The notes under the pieces: model-generated | Databases searched by the model: none | What the model was told of the DNA's origin: nothing | Seen by the model: the letters and a program-made list of their open reading frames with translations, nothing else | Source of the DNA: Acanthacorydalis orientalis | Lineage: Eukaryota > Arthropoda > Insecta > Megaloptera > Corydalidae | DNA: 64,000 bases | Direction of reading: 5' to 3' | Assembly (NCBI GenBank): GCA_034766995.1 | Contig: CM068322.1 | Span: 19,657,745-19,721,744, forward strand | Part shown: piece by piece, positions 24,254 to 35,948 of the stretch | Position numbering within the stretch: the stretch's first letter is position 1 | How the letters are laid out: each line of letters opens with the position of its first letter | Position numbers and translations under genes: made by a program

Positions 24254-24776
24254 TGTTAGGGAAATCCATAAATGCGTCGATAAAAAAATACAGAGATTAT
24301 AGAACAATTTAAGGAAAAATAGAATACATTTCAATCTTCAAAGTATCTTCCTTATTTTCTATAACTTTGCTTCATCTGTCAGGTAATTGACGAATCCCTT
24401 GTCAAAAAAAGATGGTGGCTTTGAGTCGATGAAGTAGTAACGTATTTTCAATCCTTTTCCACTATTTTAAGCATTTTTTGCATGTTTTATGCATAGCAAC
24501 ACCTTCCTCCAAAGCTGAAAAAATCATTCTCACGGCTTCGGCAGCATTTTTTTCACTTGAAAAGTATGTAACGCCAATTATGTTCCTTGTCGGACGCTAT
24601 CGTGTTCACAACTGTTTTGTAAAGTTATGCCTACTGTTTGGCCAAAATATATAATATTTTTAAATGTTAAGGTTGGCATTCCAAAATCGTAAAACGATAA
24701 GAAAATATTTTAAGTCAACACACAGAGTTATTATTGATTGAATTTAAAGGCACCAAATTAATTTTTACACCTAACA
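24254..24776 (-). mobile_element. mariner deletion derivative (523-bp family), copy A
   Basis: Minus-strand copy. Read on the minus strand it opens TGTTAGGTGTAAAAATTAAT and closes with a diverged inverted end beginning TGTTAGG on the plus strand (24254). Inside are the transposase N-terminal helix-turn-helix start (NAAEA..MI.SALEEGV.MHKTCKK) and, immediately after, the transposase C terminus (FIDSKPPSFF, then GIRQLPDR-like). The whole catalytic domain is absent. Same size as copies C and D. Confidence 0.8.
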
Positions 24777-25324
24777 GATAATAAAATTATAAAGTAAATA
24801 TATTAAAAAGTCTTAAAAGTAGCATAACTATTTTAAATATAAAACCTCATATTGAAAAAAACTGTTTACCAATCACGTATAAGTTTCTAATTAGAAAAGA
24901 ATAAAAGATTTCATTTTGGAAGTTGAATAGAAATTCGATATTTCATTTTTTTTATCAATATTTATTATAATTATATAATATAAAAAATTACCATGCATTT
25001 TTCATCAAGCCTCATAAAAACTCATTCCAATTCAATCCAGTTTACCTCCATCTGCTATACAAACAGTAAAAAGTATGGTTATGATGTGAAAAAAGTTAGA
25101 AAGTACTACTCTAATATATTTTTTATAGCCAACATATCTTTTTCTAGCATTGCGGCTAATCTCCCGTTCAAAAATGAATTTTCCATTCCCCCATGAAAAA
25201 GTTCTCTATTTAAAAACATTCAAAATTCAATATAATTAATTATTTTGAACATTTTTGCATATTTTAGATACGACAAGATGAAAATTTTAAAATCAGGAAT
25301 AAAAAGAAGATTGTTCTATATATT
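24777..25324. other. AT-rich non-coding stretch
   Basis: A 67-codon plus-strand frame with a true ATG (24993-25196) has no recognisable domain. A diverged foldback left arm may lie at about 25205-25260 (AACATTCAAAATTCAATAT). Confidence 0.4.
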
Positions 25325-25450
25325 AGCACTCTGAGAATTATTTCACCTTCATTTAAATGCATTATATAAGTATCAACTAAAAATAATTAATAATCAAGAA
25401 TTGAAAACTTTTATTTCAAAAAAATCTGTTGTTCGTGGGAACATAGAAAA
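25325..25450. repeat. Foldback repeat, copy 7 (right arm)
   Basis: AGCACTCTGAGAATTATTTC, then AAAAATAATTAATAATCAAG, TTGAAAACTTTTATTTCAAA and TCTGTTGTTCGTGGG follow the family right-arm order. Confidence 0.5.
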
Positions 25451-25480
25451 ATCTTTGTTGTTCGTGGGGACATAGAAAAA
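25424..25480. repeat. 28-bp tandem duplication
   Basis: ATCTGTTGTTCGTGGGAACA plus TAGAAAA is repeated as ATCTTTGTTGTTCGTGGGGA plus CATAGAAAA. It duplicates the outer end of foldback copy 7. Confidence 0.85.
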
Positions 25481-26825
25481 TCATTTGAAAAATTTATAAT
25501 TGTACTTTTTGAAACGAATGGTTTCAGTTGTTTTGAAGATTTTCAGTAGCGATCAGTGGATCAGTGGAGATATAAAATGTATGTATTTGGGAATTTAATT
25601 AATTTGTGTTATTGAATTAAGACATAGTGAATAACTAAAGACAAAAATAGTTTATATTAAATAATTACAAAAATCCTGATAACTTTTTACTTTTAAATAT
25701 AATTTAAATAGACTATATTTCTAAAGAAAATTAGAAGGTCCGAGTCATCGAGGGTGAAAAAGAAACCTTTTAATTTAAATGCATCTATTACTTCATATAA
25801 AACTTGTCAATAATATTGAGGCCATATTACAATTATTTCAATCAATGTTTTGTTATTTTAATTGCATTTTCAATCTTATCAACCGGAAGTATAATTAGTA
25901 TGCATAATAATTTCTAAAAAAATAAACATTATCAAAATTGAATCTTTTTGTTGATTAGTTAAGTAATAATTTCTAAATTATCATTTTTTAATTTATTCTA
26001 TATTACTAATAATTACAAATTCCATTTTTTTAAATGAACAGTACGAGTTATAATTGATGTAATAATTATTGTATTAAAGAACACTAATTGTTAATATTAT
26101 AAAAAATGCTATCTTAATTAGAAATTAATAAAATTATAAAAAATATGTATAAAATATCTGCAAAATGTACTACAATTTTTATTTAAACAAATTAAAGATT
26201 TTTATTCATTTACACGAAAAATTATTAAAATAAATAATAATTCTATTTGAAATTTAACCAAAATGGATAAATCATCGATTATATAAATAATCCTAATATA
26301 ATCTATTATTTTCGTGTACCAGTTCTGAACAAATTTACATAGTTTTGTAAACGTAATATAGAAAGATTTTTTCCATCAAACAAAATTTTATTTACATTGT
26401 TTGTGTATAGGACTTAGAATGTAATATTGTCAACCGTTTATTGATCGATGGGGTGTTTTTCTTCAAAGATCATCTTTGAAAATGAATTCTTCTCTTGTAC
26501 TACACTGTAACGAAAAATTTTTTTAAATTCTTTTTTATTTCATTCTCTTAAATGTGGATTTACTTCGAAAGCTACTGAAAGCGTATTACGAGACAATACT
26601 TATATAAGTTTGGTGAAACGACGATGTGGAAGTCTCAACAGATTTTGAACAGATACAGAATGAAAATAAATCTAAACACATAATATGTGAACCGAGATAG
26701 TGGTGTGTAAATACCTGTCATATATAACAAGAATTGTATGTCCGGGAAACTAACCACAACCAATCATCACTAACCGCAATATGTTTGCTGTAATATTATA
26801 TACAAATATATACATAAACAGACAC

Positions 26826-26827
<2 letters not shown>
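25481..26827. other. AT-rich non-coding stretch
   Basis: No gene recognised; slightly less AT-rich around 26430-26780. Confidence 0.5.

Positions 26828-26863
<36 letters not shown>
26828..26863. repeat. (TA)n microsatellite
   Basis: TA tract of about 36 bp. Confidence 0.9.
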
Positions 26864-26866
<3 letters not shown>

Positions 26867-26949
26867 ACTGAGTATGTTGATTATTTCTGACCTAAACAAA
26901 TAAATAATAGTCTTCTAATCGCAATTACAATCAAATGAGTAATTCTAGG

Positions 26950-26975
26950 ACACACACACACACACATATATATAT
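26950..26975. repeat. (CA)n(TA)n microsatellite
   Basis: Eight CA units followed by a short TA run. Confidence 0.9.
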
Positions 26976-27135
26976 TAATCTTTTAATTATATAGAACTGA
27001 AATTAGCACATTTTTGTATTAAATAATAATAAATATTGAACTTGTAATGCTCAAATCTTTTATTTTATTTTCTCAATAAGGTACCATAAATAAAAAAAAT
27101 TTTTGTAATTTTCAGAATTTCTTATAAACAAATTC

Positions 27136-27137
<2 letters not shown>

Positions 27138-27209
<72 letters not shown>
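27138..27209. repeat. (TA)n(GA)n microsatellite
   Basis: About 43 bp of TA abruptly followed by about 29 bp of pure GA. Confidence 0.95.
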
Positions 27210-27211
<2 letters not shown>

Positions 27212-30130
27212 ATGTAACATTTCATTTAATTTATTTATATTGTATAAATACATATAAATAAATACATTGAAATACAATACATTAAAAGTTGTTCGTAAGG
27301 ACAATGAAGAGAGTGCGATAAAAAGTTGGTATAATCAAATTTAGTTATATCCGCACATTATTTAGTTTCCAAAATTGTCATTAACACATTCGTAAGTACT
27401 TACACTTGTTTTTAAAATTTATTGTAATACTTTAAGAAAACAAGAAGAAAAAGATATTTTTTGATGTAGATGTGTTATGAATAATGTTTTCTTTCTTTTA
27501 TTTACAAGTTCTTTCATTTTGAAAATGTATTGATCTCGTGTATTTTCATAACAGTTCGAAAAAGTGAGACAAAATTATTAAGAAATAACTGATATACATT
27601 AAGTCTAAAAATTATAATTAATCAACTGTAAATATTGATATAGAAATACGTATGTATCCAAACAATGGACTATTAATTGATTGATGATATTGAAAACTAG
27701 TCTATGAATAGAACTACCTTTACACAAATTACTTTATTTACAATATGTGTATTATGTATATGTATGATGTATGCATGTGTGTATATATATATATATATAC
27801 AATACTGAATAAATAAAATAATTGAATGTACACAAAATATTTCACGGGTAATTGTAATGTTAGATCAACAAACTAATTGACAACGTGCATCATCATTCTC
27901 ATATGCATCATCATGTTTCATGAGAAATAATATGAGTGCGCATAACAACCTTGACGGATGTAAATTGATATATAGCAAAATTTTCATAACAGTCACCTTT
28001 GCTGTCACCAACCGTACCATATTTGTTTATAATTAACATTAAATTCTTTTATTAATAATTTATACGAAGAGGTTAATCAAACATACTTTCATATCGCTAA
28101 CGAATTAAATTAATGACTTTTTTAAATTAGTAAATTTTAATTACATAAACAGAAGTACGTTGTGATTATTCATGGATATTACGCAAAAAACGGATTTAAC
28201 ATACATTAACATTGATTAAAATACATCACGTGTTGTTTTCAAATATTTTACAGGTAAGAAATAACATCTAAAACAAAAAAAACATTTCCCCTTGAAAGTA
28301 ATGTTAATATTGTTTATTTTAAAATTTAATTATGTTTATTATTCATTTTAATTACTAATTATATTTAATTACCCTAATTGAAGAAAATACATTTAAATAA
28401 TTGATACATATTTGAAATTCTTCTTATTTAAGAAATTGGCTGAGTTATTTATGTAATTTATTTTAACGATGCTATTAAAATGGAAAAACTTGTTAAGAAT
28501 GTTTTTAACAACAAAGTAAAACATACATAACAAAACAGAACTTGAATTAAGTTACTTTTTTATGTCAAATAACCAGTTTAACCATTTAATTGCCTGTAAC
28601 TGATTGTTTTACATTATATCGATTTTTTACAAGAACAAAATTAACTCTTTTAATCTCTTGTATCTATTGCTCTACTTCAATTGCTGTAATCTTCAGAATA
28701 TAAGAAAAGGAAACCACTTATTGCTAAAATGATCCCAAAATATAATTTTACGGTCTCATCTTTTAAGGACTCAGGATATTTTTCTGTGGAGCCTTTTTTA
28801 AATACTACGAATTTTTCTCAGCAGATCATACGAAGTATCAGTGATATGTTTTCGAGAAAAATAAATTGAACAATGAGTTCCAGTTTGAAACTGAAGAAAA
28901 ATATTTTTTTAAACAAACGCTATGCAAAATCATCCTCAAATAAAATGAACAAATCTAAAAACAACGAGAATATTTTTGTTTTATTATACGAAAATAAATA
29001 AAAAATGTTTCCTATTTCTTTAAAAAAATATCATATTTCTTTGAAAAACAAATTATTAAACTCACTCGTGATACTGATTTGAAATATAAAATTCAGTTGT
29101 ATATTTATTTTTAATATAATATTTATAAAACAAGTCTAAAATAAAAAAAGAACTAACTTTATTTCAGTATAAAAATAAAACGTAAACTAATATTCAACAG
29201 TGAAGTTTTATCAAAGCAAAAATATCGCAGAAGGTATTAATGTTAAGCAAAAAATATATCCAATTTCAAGTATATCTTGTTTCTAAATTATACTGGATAT
29301 TTCTTTGTTCGGATGCGATTTAAAATAAGCATCAGTTTCTAATTTGCAATTCTAATTTCAATTTGAAAAAATGAATAAAATGAAACAATTGTGATACGAT
29401 ACGTTATTATTGATTTTATATGCATTTCAAAATCTTTTACCGGAACGGAATATTTCCAGGGGCGTCTTATCAATAAAAACTAATAAATGTTGATCAGGCA
29501 TCTCTATGTAAACTTTTTTAAAAAAACAAGCAAATTAAGATAAGGTTTTTTGCAAGTAAACCAAGTGAAAAAGTGAACTGAACAAAATCTTATTAAATAT
29601 TTAATCTTAAATCTAACTCTTTATACAAGCTTTGGTATTTTAATAATTTCTGTTCTAATACTTAAAAACTTTATATAAAAGTATTATTTAAAATTAAGAA
29701 AAGGCATTAAAAACCTTAATTCGGATTTAAATACTTTGGATAAGTTTTAAATGTTAAATTTTATGAGATTTTTTTTTAATAGAAAAAAACTCAGATAATA
29801 AAATAAGCATTATAATGTTCTAATTAAGAAGTAGACTTATTAAAATAAATAAATACATTTTTAATAAATAAAACAATTAAAAAATAATAGAATGTTATTT
29901 TATCATAACCTAAGCCACGTTCTCTTACAAAATTACTTTCACTTGACTGATAAACCGATTTTATTTAATATTTTATTTTTATTTAAATAAAGCACAAATA
30001 AATATTATTACATTCGAATAACTAGAATTTCAACTTGTTAAATAAGACGTATTTAGTTTATTTATCTGTTAAACATATCTTTATAAAACACGAATATTTC
30101 TGATAACAGTAATACTTTTGATTGATTGAT
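27210..30130. other. AT-rich non-coding stretch
   Basis: Almost 3 kb without a gene or element I can support. A short TA/TG tract lies at 27765-27800. A less AT-rich patch at 27880-28020 contains two direct GCATCATCAT motifs. Confidence 0.5.
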
Positions 30131-30153
30131 TTATATATATATATATATATATT
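30131..30153. repeat. (TA)n microsatellite
   Basis: Short TA tract. Confidence 0.85.
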
Positions 30154-30712
30154 AATATTGTATTTTCTTTTATTTCTTTATAAATTGATATTATAAATTT
30201 TTTTTATACTTTATTATAGAAAAAAATACAAATAAAGAAGTATGAAGCTATTTTCACATATTTCGTTGTACTAAAAAAAATTTTTCATAAACATTTCTTC
30301 ATTAATTAAAAGAAAAACATCTTGTTCATAGTAACGAATAATTAATTCTTATATTAAAATAAATCCTATTGAAAATATGTTCAAATGGTTTTTATAAAAA
30401 TAAAAAGATTCTTCAACACTCTATTCATTATACATTAAAGCTCTTTGGTTGTTATTTGTATAAAAAGAATTTTCATTAGTCGTATTCAAAAAATATTTTC
30501 ATGTGTCAGAAACGAAAAAATAAGTTCTAAATTCAAGTTTCGAGAACTACCTTATGTTTATATTATACTTAATATATTTTTAAGTTAAAAAAATATTATT
30601 TTCCAAACAATATTTGTTACAAAAACTCAATAAAAAGTGTGATTTTAAAACAACCGGTAGATAATTAAATCTTATAATATTTTTTTGTAAAGAGAGAAAG
30701 TAATTCAGGTAA
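30154..30712. other. AT-rich non-coding stretch
   Basis: Nothing recognised. Confidence 0.5.
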
Positions 30713-31244
30713 TATTAATTGTAAAAATTAATTCTGTACTTTTAAATTGAATCAATAATAACTCTATTTTAAATTAAAATATTTTCTTGTCGTTTTGAGA
30801 TTTTAAAGTACCAACTAACATTTAACAACACTATCTATCTTGGCCAAGCAGTTAGCATAACCTCACAAAACGATAATGAACACGATGAAGTCTGAAAAGC
30901 AACATATTAGCCATTGCATATTTTTCAAATTCTAGTTGAAAAAAATGCTGCCGAAATCGCGAAAATAATTTGTTCAGCTTTGAAAGGTGTGGTAACGCAT
31001 GAAATATGCAAAAAATGCTAAAAAAAAGTGGACAAGGTTCGCAAATGCATTACGACTTCATCGACTCAAAGCCACTATCTTTTTCTAGACAAAGGATACT
31101 TCATGTTACTCCATCCGACAGAGGGAGAGTAGAATTATACAAAATAATGAGGGGTATTTCGAGGATTAAAATGTATTCCATTTTTCTGTAAATAAACATT
31201 CATTTTCTATACAATAGGCACCGAACTAATTTATACACCTAACA
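30713..31244 (+). mobile_element. mariner deletion derivative (523-bp family), copy B
   Basis: The left end matches the family terminus (TGTAAAAATTAATTCTGTAC). The right end CGAACTAATTTATACACCTA plus ACA is its inverted partner. The transposase N terminus reads MKSEKQHISHCIFFKF and, after a frameshift, KNAAEIAKIICSALKGVVTH plus EICKKC. A C-terminal remnant then follows directly. The plus-strand open frame at 31006-31191 is a wrong-frame reading of this remnant, not a gene. Confidence 0.85.
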
Positions 31245-32258
31245 TTTTTTAAAAATAAGTATTCTGCACTGTAAGTGTTAATCGTATACATTATTTTAAA
31301 ATTGATTGAGATGACTTTCTGGAAAAGAATTGTTAATTTCCTGCAAATATAAATGAATAATAGATGAATCATATAACTGACAAGTAATTGCCACTTAAAT
31401 TCTTCAACGAATCAATTAAAATTCGATTACTTTTTATGATTTTAAAACAATAAAATTAAATTAAAACATGGATTAAACGATCTAACGTTTAAATAAATAA
31501 AATCTATTTTTTAATATCATATTGTTCTGAATTTCGAATAAAACTTTTATTCTTTGGTTTATATTTTCAAAAACAATACATTATAATAAACATCACCATT
31601 ACTATTAAATAAAAACACTTTCATGCGATACAATTTTTTGCACCAATTTAAAGAAAATATTAGTGTGATGCTGTAGACTATTCACCTCTGTTTGAAATGA
31701 CTAATCATTACATATAATAATAAAAATACGTTTTAAATTTGGTTCTTTTTTACAGTATATGATTCACGTTACAGATAGTTGTGGTCTCAAATTATACAGA
31801 TACATCAAAATCTATTTCAAAATATTACATTTATTATTACGATCCATCATCCGTGACGGATAAATGCCACAGATTCGTCTAAAAATAAATTTATATTGTA
31901 TTTTTTCGTGCGCACATCATATTATCATTACTAAAGTTTAATGTTTTGCCCCGCGACAAAAAGATGCATGTAGTGAAACAATTATATATATGCATGCATT
32001 AACATAATTATTTACCTTGAACCTGTATACGTGATGATATGACTCAGACAAAAAAAGTTTAGTAAAGGTTGATCATTTGTTAAACATTATTATACATTCT
32101 GGACTATTACTGTACTTTTAATTTAGTAATCTGGGCACGTAAAGCCACATAAAATATAGTTTAACTGCATCAAGAAAATAACTAAATGCTAATTTATTAA
32201 CATTACAAAGTTACGCTGTCCTTTTTGGTACAAAAAATATATAAACATGCATATACGC

Positions 32259-32259
<1 letters not shown>
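31245..32259. other. AT-rich non-coding stretch
   Basis: No gene recognised. A small ATCCGTGACGGAT palindrome lies at about 31849-31861. Confidence 0.5.
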
Positions 32260-32309
<50 letters not shown>

Positions 32310-32320
32310 ATATATTATAT
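32260..32320. repeat. (TA)n(TG)n microsatellite
   Basis: TA tract followed by TG and a short TA tail. Confidence 0.9.
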
Positions 32321-32734
32321 AGAGATGTCCCATAAGTAATGTTACAAGAAATTTGAAAAAACTTGTATATTAAGTAATATGATATAGAAAAATCGGTTAA
32401 AAAGTTTAATCTTATATTTGGAAACAAATATTTTTCATTACATTTTTATAAAAAAAATAATTATTTTATTTCAAAAAATATCTTTCAATTTTGTAGATTA
32501 GTTGGTAATTATTCGTAATAAGAAATTGTATTCTCAAACATTTTATACTGTCTTTTTAAGGCTTTAAATTCGTGCTTCGCGACGATTCTCTTGAATGTGA
32601 TTCAATAGTAAATTTGATTCGGTATAATTCTAATTGTCTAATATTTTTTTGAAATGGGTTTAGTTTTAAGCGTTGAAATGTTCAGAGCTTTTTTATAAGT
32701 TATTGTACTTTTTATAAAAAAAAAATACCCTACC
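32321..32734. other. AT-rich stretch with a possible solo transposon end
   Basis: AGATGTCCCATAAGTAATGT at about 32323 resembles the terminal repeats of some Tc1/mariner elements, but I could not find a partner in inverted orientation. Otherwise nothing recognised. Confidence 0.3.
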
Positions 32735-33257
32735 TACGTACGAAAAGTATTAATTCGATGCCTTTAAACCAAATCAATCATAATTCTGGTCTAAATAGAA
32801 TATTTTCTCGTCATTTTAGGATTTTGAAGTCCCCACCTTAACATTTAAAAATACTATATATCTAGCCCAAGCGGTTGGTATAACCTCACTAAACAGTAGT
32901 GAACATGATGGTGTCCGAAAAGTAGCATATTAAACATTACATACTTTTCGCATTCCAGTTGAAATAAAATACTGCCGAAGCCACAGAAATGATTTGTTCA
33001 GCTTGGAAAGAAGGTGTTGTAATGCATAAAACATGCATAAAATACTAAAATAGTGGAATTGGTTCGAAAATACATTACGACTTCACTGACACAAAGTTGC
33101 TATCTTTTTTCTCCAAGGGATTCGTCAGCTGCCCGACAGATGGAGCAAAGTTATATAAAAGAATGGAGGATATTTTGATGATTGAAATGTATTCCATTTT
33201 TCTATAAACGTTCATTTTTTATGAAATAGGGCAACGAATCAAGCTGTACACGTAATA
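32735..33257 (+). mobile_element. mariner deletion derivative (523-bp family), copy C
   Basis: The left end is diverged (TATTAATTCGATGCCTTTAA matches the subterminal part). The right end is CAACGAATCAAGCTGTACAC. The N-terminal remnant contains NTAEATEMICSAWKEGVVMH. The C terminus reads GIRQLPDRWSKVI, a stop, then KNGGYFDD and a natural stop, the classic end of an insect mariner transposase. About 523 bp, as copies A and D. Confidence 0.85.
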
Positions 33258-34069
33258 TATTAAAGGACACTGTATATTACTTTCAACTTGAAGCAACTAA
33301 AGTATTAAATGTTCTTTAAAATAAAAGTTTAGTTTAACAAAAAAAAACTTTCTTAATATGTCTTTTAATTAAAGATAAAAAATCAATATGCAATCTGTTA
33401 ATCTAATATTCGTAAATACCGTATAAATCAAATATACATTGAATAAATTGATTGATTTATTTGAAACGTCAAAATAATAATTAATAAAAAAACATACTGA
33501 ATGGATAATAAAAAATATAGAAAATTAAACTACAACTAATTCATTGGATACGCTATTTAAATTAAAGAATTTACATCAAAATCTAATTATATTTTATATG
33601 AGAATTATTTACTAATACTGTGAGAAATCAAAAAATAATAAGTAAAAAAATTTGAGGATTTCATAAATATGTCAAATTATGTTTTATCATGCTATTTCTT
33701 TATAATATATTTATATAGGGGCAAATCCTAACACAGTTTTTAGGTTATCTTGATTTATAAATAATGAAATAAAAATGTTTATCGTTTTGTGAGAAATATT
33801 AAATTTATGCAAACATAAATAAATGGTCTTAAAAATTTTCAAAAAGAAATTCATATAAAAATAAAGATGGAAAGTGGACACAAGATGGGTAATTTACTCC
33901 ATCTATAACTAACTGCATAAACTTCGACATTTGTTTGTAGAAATATAATGAAAATATTAAATGTGTATTTAGGTTTCCATTTATTTGTGATCCCTTATAA
34001 CAAACATTATTTTTTGTCTTCTAAATTAAATCACAAAATAAAAGAAAATGAAAATCAAAATAATGTTGA

Positions 34070-34073
<4 letters not shown>
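33258..34073. other. AT-rich non-coding stretch
   Basis: Nothing recognised. Confidence 0.5.
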
Positions 34074-34121
<48 letters not shown>

Positions 34122-34146
34122 TAGAGAGAGAGAGAGAGAAAGAGAG
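34074..34146. repeat. (TA)n(GA)n microsatellite
   Basis: About 45 bp of TA, then GATAGAGAGAGAGAGAGA and a GA-rich tail. Confidence 0.95.
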
Positions 34147-35253
34147 CACATGTATAACAATATCAGTACTTGCTGATGACAATACATTAACTAACTAATT
34201 CATCATCCTATTTTATTGAACCAGGACTATCTTCTTCTGACCTTAATTTAATCGATAATTACAGAAGGAAATTACTATAAAAGTTATTATCTCTGAGCAG
34301 TTTTTTCTCTACTACTAATGAAGTGTACTATTATAAATATTTTATTTATACATATTTCATCGATAGTAATTTATATTATTTATTAAGTTACAAATTTCAA
34401 TTAATTTGAACTTTCGATACTATTATTTATTCAATAGAATATATCAACTTTTTCCAATTATTAGTTGTAATTTTCACAAAAGCATTCTTATGTTATAGAA
34501 ATATTAAAAAATATATACTATTGTATGGTATAAGTTTTTTTTATTGAAATTGTAATTCTTAATTTTTATATTCGTTTGAACTCATCGAATATATTTCGTT
34601 AAAGCCGAATTCAGTTCTTAAAACACTTTCTGATAACATGATGCGTATAGTATAATTCTATTGTACATTAAACTCTCAGAAAATGACTTAAAATCAAAAG
34701 CCAATCGTAGCAGAATATATAAAAATAATCCAGAAATTAAGTTTCATTCTTTGTGTTTCAATGAATAATAAAATTATATAAAATGTAGCAATAAAAACTA
34801 TATATATATAAGTAAAACTTATCTGATTAAAATTTATAAAAAAATAAAAATGATTCAAATATTGCGACAAAAAAAGTGAAAAAATTCAGTATAACTTTTA
34901 ATTTAAAATCAATATTTATAAAAGCAAAAGATAAATAATTTCGTTACGTTAAAACGAAAGATAATGAAATAATTAATTAAATTGTCAAAATAATGAAAAT
35001 GAAATAGATATTATTTGAGAAAACAGTTCGTTGTTCAAGGTCTCTTTCATAAATGAATTTCTTTGATTTTATGTGATTAAAAATTTGTTTTTATAGTATC
35101 GGTTTTTTTGTATGTTAAAAATAGATAAAAAAATATAATTTTTTTTTGTAATAAATTAATGTTATACATTTGTAATAAAAAATAGTAAGAACTAATTCTA
35201 CTTAAATCGCTATATTGTATAATAAATACGATGGAAATTTTAATTTTTTGCTA

Positions 35254-35257
<4 letters not shown>
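34147..35257. other. AT-rich non-coding stretch
   Basis: Nothing recognised beyond a minor TA run at about 34800. Confidence 0.5.

Positions 35258-35296
<39 letters not shown>
35258..35296. repeat. (TA)n microsatellite
   Basis: TA tract of about 39 bp. Confidence 0.9.
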
Positions 35297-35299
<3 letters not shown>

Positions 35300-35627
35300 T
35301 AAGAGCAAAAAGTATTTGGGGTCATTTTTTAAATGCATGAATACAAGTGTGTGTTTTTTAATACTTCATGAGATGAAATCATGAAATAAGATTGCCTATT
35401 TTTTTAATTTTGAACAAAACAAGTATAGTTAGTTACACATATGATTGATACAGACACATGTTTAGTCTATTTTTTAACGATATCAGCACATTTTTGTGGT
35501 ATCATAGAACTAAATACGAAATCGAAATACAGATAGAAATATATTTTCTGTACACGTAGCCATCTGTACACGTACACATCTTCTTGAACCGAAAACTTAC
35601 TTTACTACTTTGATAAATGAAATCGCA

Positions 35628-35822
35628 ATGAGTGAAAAGCACCAAGAGTACGTGTGTGATCTAAAAAACAATGTGCATTGTCTTCAAATTTTTGAAGAAG
35701 AAGAATTGGTATGCTTCTTGGGCATGAATTGTTATAGAAAACTCACTTTTCATATTCGATTCGTGAGGAAGTCGACTGGTAACTACGTCTATAAAAGACA
35801 TATTTTTACTATTAAGGTTTGA
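35628..35822 (+). other. Unassigned short open frame beside the hairpin
   Basis: A 64-codon frame opens at an ATG (MSEKHQEYVCDLKNNVHCLQ) and continues through an acidic stretch (FEEEELVCFLG) into the left arm of the 35770-35948 hairpin, where it stops. It reads less like random AT translation than other frames in the window, but I recognise no family, and its last third is hairpin sequence. A gene here is not supported; an exon fragment or part of an unknown element is possible. Confidence 0.2.
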
Positions 35823-35948
35823 CTTTATTGATCAATCGTTATAATAAGTGTTCAAATACATTTAAACACTTATTATAATGATTGATCAAGAAACTAAAGC
35901 CTTGATGATAAAAAGATATCTTTTACAGACATACTTACCACTCGACTT
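35770..35948. repeat. Long hairpin with ~88-bp arms
   Basis: The left arm (35770 to about 35857) starts AGTCGACTGGTAACTACGTC and ends TTATAATAAGTGTTCAAAT. The right arm is its reverse complement at roughly 84% identity by my count, ending ACCACTCGACT. The loop is only a few bases around 35859. Both arms share TTGATCAATC. Weak similarity may extend to about 35743 and 35970. No target duplication or known transposon end was found. Substitutions are spread evenly along the arms, so this is an old or slowly decaying inverted repeat. Confidence 0.85.

Noticed and set aside
31006..31191. Open frame of 61 codons
   Set aside because: It lies inside mariner derivative copy B in the wrong frame; the true remnant reads in another frame.
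32323..32345. AGATGTCCCATAAGTAATGT as a transposon terminus
   Set aside because: No inverted partner and no transposase remnant within several kb.
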